Of a stretch of DNA of 32,292 nucleotides, positions 7,387 to 15,450 are shown in pieces; the first letter of the stretch is position 1; each line of letters begins with the position of its first letter. The notes beneath the pieces were generated by a model, which was given only the letters and a program-made list of their open reading frames with translations, was not told where the DNA came from and ran no database searches. Both the position numbers and the translations under genes were made by a program. The stretch is from NCBI RefSeq assembly GCF_000820515.1, contig NZ_JXDG01000049.1, positions 1 to 32,292 of the forward strand, given 5' to 3'. Origin of the DNA: Pseudomonas batumici (lineage in GTDB: Bacteria > Pseudomonadota > Gammaproteobacteria > Pseudomonadales > Pseudomonadaceae).

Positions 7387-8790
7387 CTATCGCGAGCGAG
7401 ACATCGTGTCTTTGGATATATCCTTGATGACTTCCATAAGGATGCCGACATCATTGGGAATTGAAATACATAGGTCGTTAGATAAGGGTTGAGCACTTGC
7501 ACCCTTGATCGGACAGGGCACATCCGCTTCTGCAAGAACTGAGGCGGCTGTTGCCGGATGTGTAGTTGCCAGGCATATCATAGGGATCAGCAAACTACGC
7601 CTGCTGACACGGGCCGCTCGCAATCCAATCGCCGTGTTAGGGCTAATCAAGTAGCCATTTTGGACAAATACTTCATGAATACTACGAAACGTTTCTGCAT
7701 CCTCGACCGCCAGCGAATCAAATAGCTTGCGTGCCTCCAGCCACTCATCCCTCTCCAATTGAATCTGACCGTCACCCTCCAGCAGCTCCATATTCCGCGC
7801 CACTTTGTCACCGCAGCGATTGAGGATGCTCCATTGCAGCCGCTCAAAATTTGAGGCCAACGACACGTTCATGCTGGGCGTCTTGGTACTGCAGATCTCT
7901 GTCCGACTATAAAAATTGGACTGTAAAAATTTATGCAACCCTGCGTTGGCGTTCGTGGCGACAATTAATTGCCTAATGGGCAGCCCCATCTCTCTCGCCA
8001 TATAACCTGAATAAAGAGCACCAAAATTTCCTGTGGGCACGCTGAAGGCAATTTCTCTTTTGGGTGCGCCCAACTGAAGAGCCGAATAGAAATAGAAGGC
8101 AAGATGCGCAAGCACCCGAACCCAATTTATGGAGTTAAAAGATATCAGTTGCTGGCCGGTTTCATTTCTTCCTCGCAGGATCTTTTCGCAGAGCCGATGA
8201 CAATCCGAATAATCACCCTCGACAGAAATATTAACGATATTCCCTTCTGCCGTGCTCAATAAACGACGTCGATGCTCCTCCGTGGTTCCTTTGGAAGGAT
8301 GCAGAACAATCACTGTTACGCCATCCATGCCATTGAAGGCTTTTATAGCCGCGGCCCCTGTATCTCCGCCGGTGCAACCGATGACCAGCGCGCGCTTACC
8401 GGACTTTGTCAACGTGTACTCAACCAGGCGCGACATCAATTGGAGACCGAAGTCTTGATAAACGCCCGCCGGGCCATGGAACAGCTCTAAAACCCACTCG
8501 TTGCTGGCCGTTTGGTAAAGTGGAGCAACCGCTTTACTTTTGAACCGTTCAAATGTTTCCTCAAGCATTCGAGACAGCTCATCTTGAGGTATGTAATTGC
8601 CCATGAAAGGCTCGATTACATGACGTGCCAGCTCATTAAATGGCAGCCACTCAAGCTTCAGAAGGTCCTCTTTTTTGAAGCGAGGCACCTTATGTGGCAC
8701 AAAAAGCCCTCCATCCGGGGCATAAGCACCCATCAGGACCTCACTGAATTCGAACTCTTTACCAGGCGTCCGTGTGCTGACGTACTTCAT
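7387..8790 (-). CDS. Threonine-synthase-like protein lacking the PLP lysine
   Basis: Starting at the ATG at 8790 (MKYVSTRTPG, matching the usual ThrC N-terminus), this is a 467-residue protein, close to Pseudomonas ThrC length. ThrC landmarks are present: LELFHGP, GCTGGDTGAAAIKAF, SVPTGNFGALYSGY and SMNVSLASNFERLQW. However, the segment that in ThrC reads AFKDF, with the PLP-binding lysine (K107 in E. coli), here reads VYQDF with Q112. The codon is CAA, clear in the sequence. It therefore probably cannot form the internal aldimine and may be a pseudoenzyme, a ligand sensor or an enzyme of altered chemistry. No homoserine kinase gene is nearby. It leads the minus-strand string that continues with the Lrp regulator. 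The longer in-frame extension to 8991 is not supported by family length. Confidence 0.85.
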   Translation of the reverse strand: MKYVSTRTPGKEFEFSEVLMGAYAPDGGLFVPHKVPRFKKEDLLKLEWLPFNELARHVIEPFMGNYIPQDELSRMLEETFERFKSKAVAPLYQTASNEWVLELFHGPAGVYQDFGLQLMSRLVEYTLTKSGKRALVIGCTGGDTGAAAIKAFNGMDGVTVIVLHPSKGTTEEHRRRLLSTAEGNIVNISVEGDYSDCHRLCEKILRGRNETGQQLISFNSINWVRVLAHLAFYFYSALQLGAPKREIAFSVPTGNFGALYSGYMAREMGLPIRQLIVATNANAGLHKFLQSNFYSRTEICSTKTPSMNVSLASNFERLQWSILNRCGDKVARNMELLEGDGQIQLERDEWLEARKLFDSLAVEDAETFRSIHEVFVQNGYLISPNTAIGLRAARVSRRSLLIPMICLATTHPATAASVLAEADVPCPIKGASAQPLSNDLCISIPNDVGILMEVIKDISKDTMSRSR

Positions 8791-9034
8791 GATTTGAGAC
8801 ACCCTCTCGCCATCTCTGAGCACTGCCATCTGTACCCGAGACGGTGCCCTACTGAAATTCACTGCTACTGCGGTCCCTTCCCGGGCAATGCCGGGACTTT
8901 CTGGAGGACTGAACGAGGTTGTTCTCATCAGCAAGCGCAATATTGATCGGTGTCTCGCACACCGTCCGTGCCAGGCTAGATGGGTTTGCACATCGGCCTT
9001 GAAAGCTCCTACCGCCGCCCATTCAAGCTATCAT

Positions 9035-9063
9035 CCATTGACTAAAAAAGTCAATATAGTGAC
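9035..9063. promoter_or_regulatory. Operator-like element copy 1, thrC-like/dinB divergent region
   Basis: The 29-bp element contains the inverted repeat ATTGACTAAAAAAGTCAAT (7-bp arms, A5 spacer) followed by ATATAGTGAC. It agrees at 25 of 29 positions with 11425-11453 over the XRE start codon. It lies in the 410-bp divergent gap between the thrC-like gene (start 8790) and the DinB-type gene (start 9201). The rest of that gap shows no gene. The shared sequence suggests control of this pair by the XRE-cupin regulator. Confidence 0.7.
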
Positions 9064-9200
9064 TATTCCACCTGTCCAGTCGCGCCTCCAGCCATCTGTG
9101 CCTAAGCTCCCTCCCCACGACGATCAAAGGAGGGACCTACCTGCTCTATCGTCAGGCGTGCGCAGGACAGAAAAAATTTTGGGTAAACCAGGAGTCTGTT

Positions 9201-9683
9201 ATGAGTGCCTCGAATATTCTTCACCAGCTTTACAAGTACAAGTCATGGTCCGAGAAGGAGCTTTTCAAGTATTTGAAAGCTCCCGCAGCAGAGAATGTTC
9301 CAACGGAAATGGAGAAGGCACTTTATTGGCTGGCTCATATCAACATTGTTGACCAGCTATTCATTGCCCGGCTGCAAGGAGAACCCGAGGAATTTGACTC
9401 GGTAGTGACCGAAAAAAGACAAGATCTGCATCGACTTGAAGAGAATTTTGCGAGGGCGAATCAGTGGTTTGTCGAGTACACCCGTACAATCACTGGCCCG
9501 CAGTTGGCCGAGCGCGTGGTGTTTACTTTCACCGATGGGAAGCCTGGAGACATGAGCAAAGAGGAAATTCTTGCCCATGTACTTTCACATGGGCTACAGC
9601 ATCGAGGCAGCGTCGCGACAATCTTGCCTCATGAGGTGCTTAAGGATCATAAAGACCATTTCACTACGTTTTTGAAACGCTAA
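9201..9683 (+). CDS. DinB-fold metal-dependent protein
   Basis: A 160-residue protein with an AGGAG site 6 nt before its ATG. It has the DinB four-helix pattern and its likely metal-ligand histidines: one in YWLAHINIVDQLF and two in HVLSHGLQHRGSVATIL, the latter matching the family's HxxxHxxHHR-type signature. DinB/YfiT proteins are cytosolic, and several are thiol-dependent transferases or hydrolases; the role of this one is not predictable. It is the only plus-strand gene in this part of the locus and diverges from the thrC-like gene across an operator also found at the XRE gene. A detoxification role in canavanine or hydroxyguanidine metabolism is possible but speculative. Confidence 0.82.
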   Translation: MSASNILHQLYKYKSWSEKELFKYLKAPAAENVPTEMEKALYWLAHINIVDQLFIARLQGEPEEFDSVVTEKRQDLHRLEENFARANQWFVEYTRTITGPQLAERVVFTFTDGKPGDMSKEEILAHVLSHGLQHRGSVATILPHEVLKDHKDHFTTFLKR

Positions 9684-9699
9684 GGCTCTGCCGTGATGG

Positions 9700-9726
9700 G
9701 GTGCGCCATGTTCCACTTGGCGCACC
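9700..9726. terminator. Hairpin between convergent dinB-like and dapA-like genes
   Basis: Perfect 8-bp arms GGTGCGCC and GGCGCACC enclose an 11-nt loop in the 75-bp gap between convergent genes. No T-tract is seen on either side, so it is a probable but unconventional bidirectional terminator. Confidence 0.45.
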
Positions 9727-9758
9727 TCGGCCAATCCTGCGCATTCGCCACAGCCGAC

Positions 9759-10652
9759 TTAACTCAGCTCCAGCTCGTCTATCACTGAAGCAATTCGCTG
9801 ACGCCCTTCTCCACTGACCACCTTGAGCGGCAAAGGCAGGCTCGGGGAGGTGCAAAACCCACGAATCTCCGCGGCAGTTGCCACAACACGCAAGCCCCCC
9901 CCCAATTGCCTGAAGAGCGCCCACAGAGGCTTTAGACGATCTGATAGACGTGTCGCCTCCTGGGCATTGCCTGACAGCGCCGCCTGGGTAATCGCCAGTG
10001 CGCTCTTGGGGAACAAGCCACCCATGACCGAGTACCAGGCTTCGCAGCCCGCATTCAAACCCGTTGCGGCAAGTGCATCACCACTGACTCCGATAGTCAC
10101 GTGCTCCGGAATCAGCGCTCGAAGACGATCGACTCGTGATTTTGCCTGATCTGGCGCTTCAGGAACGCCAGGGATCTTGATGGAGCGTACGTTCGGCAAA
10201 TGGGCGATACGCCCGTGGAGTTCGTCAGTGAATTCGAAATGTGCGGTACCAGGATTATCGTAGACGCACAGCGGGATGGAGATATTGGCCGTGACCGTTT
10301 CGTACAACGAGAAAACCTCTTCTGCCGATAGCTTCTGATAGGAAACCGGTGGCAGCAACAATGCCTTGACTCCGACCTTTTGCGCATCCTCTGCCAGTAA
10401 CAGGACATCCCGCGTGCGCAGGGCCCCGATACTGACCATGACGGGGATATTCCCGGCAACCTCTACAGCCAGTTGCGCGACCCGGGAGCGCTCAGCACGA
10501 GAAAGATACGCGTAACTGCCGGTGGATCCGAGCGCACCAATGGAATCCACTTTCGCAGCCACCAATTGTTCCACAAGACGAGTAAATGCACCTTCGTCTA
10601 CACCCAGCTCACTCATGGGCGTCAAAGGAAATGCGCTAAGGCCGGTAAACAT
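9759..10652 (-). CDS. DapA-family (dihydrodipicolinate synthase-like) aldolase/lyase
   Basis: A 297-residue class I aldolase of the DapA/NanA superfamily, at normal length, with a GGAGG site 8 nt before the ATG. The TIM-barrel landmarks are GALGSTGSYAYLS (the GTTGE-like substrate loop, altered to GSTGS), the catalytic tyrosine in VYDNPGT, and the Schiff-base lysine in VRSIKIPGV. These enzymes join or split pyruvate and an aldehyde. The altered loop argues against housekeeping lysine synthesis. It lies 30 bp after the CtdA-like editing gene, presumably in one operon. Aspartate semialdehyde, an intermediate of the neighbouring pathway, is the DapA co-substrate, so a related reaction is conceivable but unproven. 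Confidence 0.85.
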   Translation of the reverse strand: MFTGLSAFPLTPMSELGVDEGAFTRLVEQLVAAKVDSIGALGSTGSYAYLSRAERSRVAQLAVEVAGNIPVMVSIGALRTRDVLLLAEDAQKVGVKALLLPPVSYQKLSAEEVFSLYETVTANISIPLCVYDNPGTAHFEFTDELHGRIAHLPNVRSIKIPGVPEAPDQAKSRVDRLRALIPEHVTIGVSGDALAATGLNAGCEAWYSVMGGLFPKSALAITQAALSGNAQEATRLSDRLKPLWALFRQLGGGLRVVATAAEIRGFCTSPSLPLPLKVVSGEGRQRIASVIDELELS

Positions 10653-10682
10653 GGGTTATGCCTCCAATGTGTGACTCTGCAA

Positions 10683-11381
10683 TTAAATCGTCACATCCGA
10701 ACCAATGAGTGCGCTCTCGATCTGGGCACCCGGCATCATCAGTTGCAAGCCTTCAATCAGCTTGTCGCCGGCTTCCGTCAACGCCTCAAGTGGCATGGCC
10801 GGCAGACTTTCCAGAATGAACCACATGTGCTTTGCATCGGCACTCAGCCGTGTTCTGACGCCTTGGCGCCAATTCCAACGGCGGCACGTCACCCCTTTGT
10901 CGTCTCGCCAGACAACCTCACCCGAGTCAGGATACTCGTGGGCTGGGGCACCTTCTTTCATGGTGTCAAACAGTTCGGTTCCGTCAGCGACGGCGAGGCG
11001 CGGCGACCCCACATAAGCTTCGATATTCTCACCGCCGACAGGGACCGCATACTCAATGCTGATTGCATTGTAGAGATCCACCACCGGGTCGATGCTCGGC
11101 AGGCTACCGTCACGCAGAACCCGTTTGCGCAGCGCTTCAGCCGAGCAAGGAGTACGCTGCGGTTTGGCACCAAATTTTCGAAAGAGATCCGCCCACGCAG
11201 CCAAGTGAGCGTCCGCCCAACTGGCACCTCCTGCCGCGACTGACTGACAGGCTCGATCCAAAGCTTCCCTGGCGATGTCCGGATTGGCGATCGGTGCAGC
11301 TTCGACCACAATGCTCAACGCTCTGAACTCAGGGGCCAGATTGGCAACATCTTGGTCGATTGACGGCAGTACGGACAGCAT
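10683..11381 (-). CDS. ctdA: Stand-alone B3/B4 domain tRNA-editing protein (CtdA-like canavanyl-tRNA deacylase)
   Basis: A 232-residue protein consisting of a B3/B4 domain, as found in the editing module of phenylalanyl-tRNA synthetase beta chain. The hallmark stretch SLPSIDPVVDLYNAISIEY followed by AVPVGGENIEAYVG is clear near residues 120-160. I choose the ATG at 11381 because an AAGGGGA site lies 7 nt upstream; a longer start at 11414 has none. Stand-alone B3/B4 proteins (CtdA) have been reported to deacylate canavanyl-tRNA(Arg), protecting canavanine users from misincorporation. Its presence beside a gamma-lyase and arginine-type importer is the strongest pointer to canavanine. It leads the operon containing the DapA-like gene and diverges from the XRE-cupin regulator. 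Confidence 0.82.
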   Translation of the reverse strand: MLSVLPSIDQDVANLAPEFRALSIVVEAAPIANPDIAREALDRACQSVAAGGASWADAHLAAWADLFRKFGAKPQRTPCSAEALRKRVLRDGSLPSIDPVVDLYNAISIEYAVPVGGENIEAYVGSPRLAVADGTELFDTMKEGAPAHEYPDSGEVVWRDDKGVTCRRWNWRQGVRTRLSADAKHMWFILESLPAMPLEALTEAGDKLIEGLQLMMPGAQIESALIGSDVTI

Positions 11382-11424
11382 CAGAGAATCCCCTTTAACC
11401 CTAAATTTCATCACATGCTAGCGA

Positions 11425-11453
11425 CCAATGACCAAAAAAGTCAATATATCGAC
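11425..11453. promoter_or_regulatory. Operator-like element copy 2, ctdA/XRE divergent region
   Basis: This copy matches 9035-9063 at 25 of 29 positions, with the core AAAAAAGTCAATATA identical. It overlaps the XRE start codon (11428) and lies about 45 bp upstream of the ctdA start. Binding here would repress the XRE gene at initiation and could control ctdA. The XRE ATG has no ribosome binding site, so the message may be leaderless. Confidence 0.7.
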
Positions 11454-12045
11454 CTACCCGGGCGCTGATGCTCAGGCTGTCAGTGAAGCGGTAGCCCGCA
11501 AGCTCAAATATGAGCGAAAAAAGCAGAAAATCACCCTGGACGAGCTTTCCCGTCGCGCGGGTGTCAGCAAGGGTATGGTCGTTGAAATAGAGAAATGCAC
11601 CGCCAACCCCAGCATCGGCATCCTGTGCAAAATCGCCGCGGCGCTAGGTCTTTCGGTGGCGGATGTCGTGAATGTGGCGGACAGCCCTTCCGCCCACCTG
11701 ATCGACAGCCAGGATATCCCTACCCTCTGGACCGGGAGCCTGGGCGGTTCGGCACGACTGCTTGCCGGGACAACCGGCCCGAATATGATTGAGCTATGGC
11801 GCTGGGAAATGTTTCCAGGGGAGTCATTTGCCTCGTCAGGACACCCGCAGGGCACTTTTGAATTGTTCCATGTAGAGAAAGGAACCCTTCAATTCAAAGT
11901 GGGCGAGACAGAACTGACCATTAACGCAGGCTGCTCCGCAGTGGCAAGAACAGATCTGCCACACGCCTACTCCAACGGCGGGAAGTCCAAGCTGACGTTC
12001 ACGATGTCCGTTACCGAAATACATCAGTCAGCACCAGAGATCTAA
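11428..12045 (+). CDS. XRE family regulator with C-terminal cupin domain
   Basis: A 205-residue protein with an HTH_3 domain at about residues 22-80 (LKYERKKQKITLDELSRRAGVSKG and onward) and a cupin_2 domain in the C-terminal half (residues about 115-195, with GTFELFHVEKGTL and AGCSAVARTDLPHAY). This architecture is typical of small-molecule-responsive regulators of amino acid and polyamine metabolism. No other in-frame start codon exists before the HTH, so the ATG at 11428 is the start despite lacking a Shine-Dalgarno site. It sits inside an operator-like element repeated upstream of the dinB/thrC-like pair. I infer autoregulation and control of ctdA, the dapA-like gene and dinB. Confidence 0.9.
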   Translation: MTKKVNISTYPGADAQAVSEAVARKLKYERKKQKITLDELSRRAGVSKGMVVEIEKCTANPSIGILCKIAAALGLSVADVVNVADSPSAHLIDSQDIPTLWTGSLGGSARLLAGTTGPNMIELWRWEMFPGESFASSGHPQGTFELFHVEKGTLQFKVGETELTINAGCSAVARTDLPHAYSNGGKSKLTFTMSVTEIHQSAPEI

Positions 12046-12095
12046 CATTTGCACAATTGAAATTCGAAACGTCATCGCTTAGATGAATGGGCTTA

Positions 12096-12116
12096 CCTGC
12101 CGCGCCAGGCGGCAGG
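12096..12116. terminator. Hairpin between convergent XRE and permease genes
   Basis: Perfect 8-bp arms CCTGCCGC and GCGGCAGG enclose a 5-nt loop in the 83-bp gap between convergent genes. There is no following T-tract. It is probably a bidirectional transcription barrier. Confidence 0.5.
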
Positions 12117-12128
12117 CATGGCAGTCGC

Positions 12129-13607
12129 CTAGCGGTTTCTCCAAGCATCCGAAGCTGGAGCACGGCCCTTTTCGTAGGGACGAAACAGGGTCATGTAGAC
12201 GATACCGACGAGAATAACAATGGCACCGACAAGAACGATGCCGTAGTTCACGTACCAGGGAGCGTCCGGCGTGCGCGGCCAGGACATGTTGACGATGGCG
12301 AACAAGCCGTAGCAGAGCGCAGCGATGTTCACTATCCATCCCCAACGTCCCATGTTGAACTGCCCCTTGGGCCTCCAGCCACGCAGACGAGCATACAGAG
12401 CCCCACCGACGATCATCTGGAAGGCCAGGTAGATACCGATGGCAGCAAAGCTCACCACCAGGGCAATGGCATTCTGAAGATAGAAGCCGACACATACGAT
12501 GATTGCCGGCAGCACGCCACAGACCACCAGGGCCGCGGTTGGAACATGCGTCGTCGGCGAGAGTTTTTTCAGTACATTGCTGCCCATAAGCATTTCGTCT
12601 CGCGCATAGGCATAGAGCAAGCGACTGGCAGAGGCCTGCAAGCTCAGCACGCAGGAAACGAACGAGACCGTAATCACCGCCATGACGACCCTGGAGCCAA
12701 CTGGGCCGAACGCTGCGCCGAAGATGGTGGACATGGGGTCCTTATCCTTCCCGGAAATAACCGCGACCATGTCAGGCACGGCAAGGATAAGTGCCAGGGC
12801 TGCAAAGATCGAGGCAGCGCCGCCGATCCAAATGGTCATCCGCATGGCCTTGGGTACCTGCCGGCTGGGATTCGGAGTTTCCTCGGCAACATCGCCACAG
12901 GCTTCAAAGCCGTAGTAGAGGAACATCCCCGCCAGCGAGGCGGTGAGGAAGGCTGGCCAGTAAGCCCCGTCGATGGAGATGTCAAAGGTGTCGAACAAGA
13001 CACTCAGGGGCTGGTGGCGCTCGAAGATCAACAGGTAGCCACCGATCAACAAAGCCCCAACCAGTTCACAAAGAAAACCAAACATCGCCACCCGAGCCAA
13101 CAGCTTGGTGCCACTGAGATTCAAGACCGTTGCGATGGCTGTCAGCACCATAGCAACCCAGGTATTAGTCACCGGCGAAGACTCGAAACCCAGCAGGCTG
13201 GCAATGTAGGGACCAGCACCCAAGGCGACGGCAGCAATCGTAACGCATAGCGAGATGGCATAGATCCACCCCACCATCCAAGCCCATTTCTTGCCAACCA
13301 AGCGACGGGCCCATGGATAGACGCCACCGGAAATCGGGTACTGGGATACCACCTCGCAAAAGATCAGACACACCAGCATCTGGCCGAATCCCACCAACAG
13401 GTAGGACCAGAACATCGGCGGCCCACCAGCGGCCAAGCACAGGCCGAACAAGGTGTAGACCCCGACCACCGGGGACAGGTAGGTGAACCCAAGGGCAAAG
13501 TTCTGCCACAGGCTCATACTGCGTTCGAAATTCGAGGTGTACCCAAGAGCACGAAGTTGCTCCGCATCCTGGTCCACAGCCACCGTGGCACTTATTGAGC
13601 TGTTCAT
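12129..13607 (-). CDS. APC family amino acid permease
   Basis: A 492-residue inner-membrane permease with about twelve hydrophobic helices. The start follows an AAGGA site. The N-terminal pattern LRALGYTSNFERSMSLWQNFALGFTYLSPV and the motif EVVSQYPISGGVYPWARRL place it in the amino acid-choline/GABA branch of the APC superfamily. The later EACGDVAEETPNPSR loop is also family-typical. It lies 86 bp downstream of a PuuC-type aldehyde dehydrogenase on the same strand, so the pair probably imports and oxidises the same class of compound, for example GABA, a polyamine or another amine. The substrate is not determinable from the sequence. Confidence 0.88.
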   Translation of the reverse strand: MNSSISATVAVDQDAEQLRALGYTSNFERSMSLWQNFALGFTYLSPVVGVYTLFGLCLAAGGPPMFWSYLLVGFGQMLVCLIFCEVVSQYPISGGVYPWARRLVGKKWAWMVGWIYAISLCVTIAAVALGAGPYIASLLGFESSPVTNTWVAMVLTAIATVLNLSGTKLLARVAMFGFLCELVGALLIGGYLLIFERHQPLSVLFDTFDISIDGAYWPAFLTASLAGMFLYYGFEACGDVAEETPNPSRQVPKAMRMTIWIGGAASIFAALALILAVPDMVAVISGKDKDPMSTIFGAAFGPVGSRVVMAVITVSFVSCVLSLQASASRLLYAYARDEMLMGSNVLKKLSPTTHVPTAALVVCGVLPAIIVCVGFYLQNAIALVVSFAAIGIYLAFQMIVGGALYARLRGWRPKGQFNMGRWGWIVNIAALCYGLFAIVNMSWPRTPDAPWYVNYGIVLVGAIVILVGIVYMTLFRPYEKGRAPASDAWRNR

Positions 13608-13693
13608 TCAGACATCCTTCAAAAAGGAATTTATTCTAGTGAGCGTTGATCGGACGGTGCATCCCGCCCGTGGCGCGGTTAACGAGGGCGGCC

Positions 13694-15187
13694 TCAGAGT
13701 TGTATCCAGGTAGCCTTGATCTCGGTGTACTTATCGAACGCATGCAAAGATTTGTCGCGACCATTGCCGGACTGCTTATAACCACCGAATGGCGCCATCA
13801 TGTCGCCGCCATCGTAGAGGTTGACCCAAACACTCCCGGCACGAAGTGCGCGGGCCATCTTGTGGGCTCGAGACAGGTCAGCCGTCCAGACGGCTGCCGC
13901 CAACCCGTAAGGAGTGTCATTGGCGATGCGTACCGCGTCCTCGGCTTCGTCGAATTCGATCACTGACAATACGGGACCGAAGATCTCTTCCCGAGCGATA
14001 CTCATCGAGTTGCTGACGTTGTCGAACAGGGTTGGCTCGACATAGCTGCCGCCGGTTTCCACGCCTGTCGCGTGCCCCCCCAGCAGTAACTGCGCACCTT
14101 GTCTCTGCCCCTCCTGGATGTACTGCAACACGCCTTGCAGATGACGGTCGTCCACCAATGCTCCGACGTTGGTATCAGGGTCGAGCGGATGGCCTGGCTT
14201 CCACCCCTTCATGGCCTCGACAACCATCGGTACAAAACGCTCCTTGATGGACGCCTGCACCAGCAAACGTGAACCGGCGGTGCACACCTCGCCCTGGTTG
14301 AAGGCGATGGCAGTCGCGGCCGCTTCGGCCGCCACCTGCAGATCGGGAGCATCGGCAAACACGATGTTGGGACTCTTGCCGCCGGCCTCGAGCCAGACCC
14401 GCTTCATATTCGACTCCCCCGCATAAACCAGCAATTGCTTGGCCACTTGGGTAGAACCGGTAAATGCCAAGGCATCAACGTCAGCGTGCAAGGCCAAGGC
14501 CTTGCCCACGGTGTTGCCATAGCCCGGCAGAACATTGAGGACACCCGCTGGCAGACCGGCGTCCAAAGCGAGCTGGGCGATACGGATAGCCGTCAGTGGA
14601 GAGCGCTCCGAGGGTTTGAGGATCACCGAGTTACCGGTTGCCAGCGCCGGCCCCAACTTCCAGGACGCCATCATCAGTGGGAAATTCCACGGCACGATGG
14701 TAGCGACCACCCCTACCGGCTCTCGGGTAACCAGCCCGAGCTGATCCTCCGGCGTCGCCGCCACTTCATCGTAGACCTTGTCGATCGCCTCACCGCACCA
14801 GCGAATACTGTCAATGGTCCCCGGGAGATCGACAGACAGCGCATCGGAAATCGGCTTGCCCATGTCCAAGGTTTCCAGCAGCGCCAGTTCTTCGGCATGG
14901 GCCTGCAACAACTCGGAAAAATGCACCATCACGGCTTTGCGTCTTGCAGGCGCTTGGCGTGACCAAACACCGGACTCGAACGCCGAGCGGGCGCTGGCTA
15001 CCGCAAAATCGGCATCCGCGGGACCGCAACTCGCGACCAGGCCAAGCAGACGCCCGTCGATAGGACTTATGCACTCGAAGGTGGCACCTGAACGGGCCGG
15101 CACATATTCGCCATTGATAAAGGCTCGCCCTTCGATGTTCAGCGTCTTGGCTCTCGCCTCCCACTCTGATCGGGTCAACTGACTCAT
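13694..15187 (-). CDS. PuuC/KauB-type aldehyde dehydrogenase
   Basis: A 497-residue aldehyde dehydrogenase. I use the ATG at 15187 (MSQLTRSEWEARAK), preceded by an AGGAG site and giving the family's usual length; the longer frame adds an AT-rich leader. The catalytic asparagine lies in VPWNFP, the general-base glutamate in WLEAGGKSP, and the nucleophilic cysteine in NQGEVCTAGSR. LEAGGKSP is typical of gamma-glutamyl-gamma-aminobutyraldehyde and other omega-aminoaldehyde dehydrogenases. It is divergent from a GntR/FCD regulator and upstream of an amino acid permease. Oxidation of an aminoaldehyde is the best inference; the natural substrate is not shown by the sequence. Confidence 0.88.
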   Translation of the reverse strand: MSQLTRSEWEARAKTLNIEGRAFINGEYVPARSGATFECISPIDGRLLGLVASCGPADADFAVASARSAFESGVWSRQAPARRKAVMVHFSELLQAHAEELALLETLDMGKPISDALSVDLPGTIDSIRWCGEAIDKVYDEVAATPEDQLGLVTREPVGVVATIVPWNFPLMMASWKLGPALATGNSVILKPSERSPLTAIRIAQLALDAGLPAGVLNVLPGYGNTVGKALALHADVDALAFTGSTQVAKQLLVYAGESNMKRVWLEAGGKSPNIVFADAPDLQVAAEAAATAIAFNQGEVCTAGSRLLVQASIKERFVPMVVEAMKGWKPGHPLDPDTNVGALVDDRHLQGVLQYIQEGQRQGAQLLLGGHATGVETGGSYVEPTLFDNVSNSMSIAREEIFGPVLSVIEFDEAEDAVRIANDTPYGLAAAVWTADLSRAHKMARALRAGSVWVNLYDGGDMMAPFGGYKQSGNGRDKSLHAFDKYTEIKATWIQL

Positions 15188-15450
15188 GGTTAAAAGTGCT
15201 CCTAGGTTCGGATGGGGCGATCTTGAATCGCTAATACATATGGAACCATATCTTTTAAGCTGTGAGAACCCCCCGGGAAAGCGACGAAAAAGCAGGTTTT
15301 TTGACTTTTTATGCAAAAAAACTCTAGAATTTCTAAGCGATATGCACAAAAACCAGTATGAAATATGGAATAGAATTTTAAAAAATGCATACGACCGTAC
15401 GCGTTTGACGCTACATCGGACTCTTGCCACAGACGTAAACGGCGCCGCCC
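15188..15450. promoter_or_regulatory. AT-rich divergent promoter region, ALDH/GntR
   Basis: This 263-bp gap between divergent genes is strongly AT-rich. It contains a perfect palindrome ATATGGAACCATAT (15238-15251) 50 bp upstream of the aldehyde dehydrogenase start, and a related ATATGGAAT at 15363-15371. A similar sequence, in inverse orientation, lies upstream of the ABC binding-protein gene at 22141-22150. These are candidate GntR sites; promoters on both strands are expected but I cannot define their hexamers. Confidence 0.4.

Noticed and set aside
12087..13250. A 387-codon plus-strand open frame
   Set aside because: It is antisense to the APC permease, with histidine/glutamine-rich composition typical of shadow frames.
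15293..15322. A third XRE operator copy (minus strand AAAAAGTCAAAAAA)
   Set aside because: Only the short A-rich core resembles the 29-bp element, the TGAC arms are missing, and the stretch is simply AT-rich.
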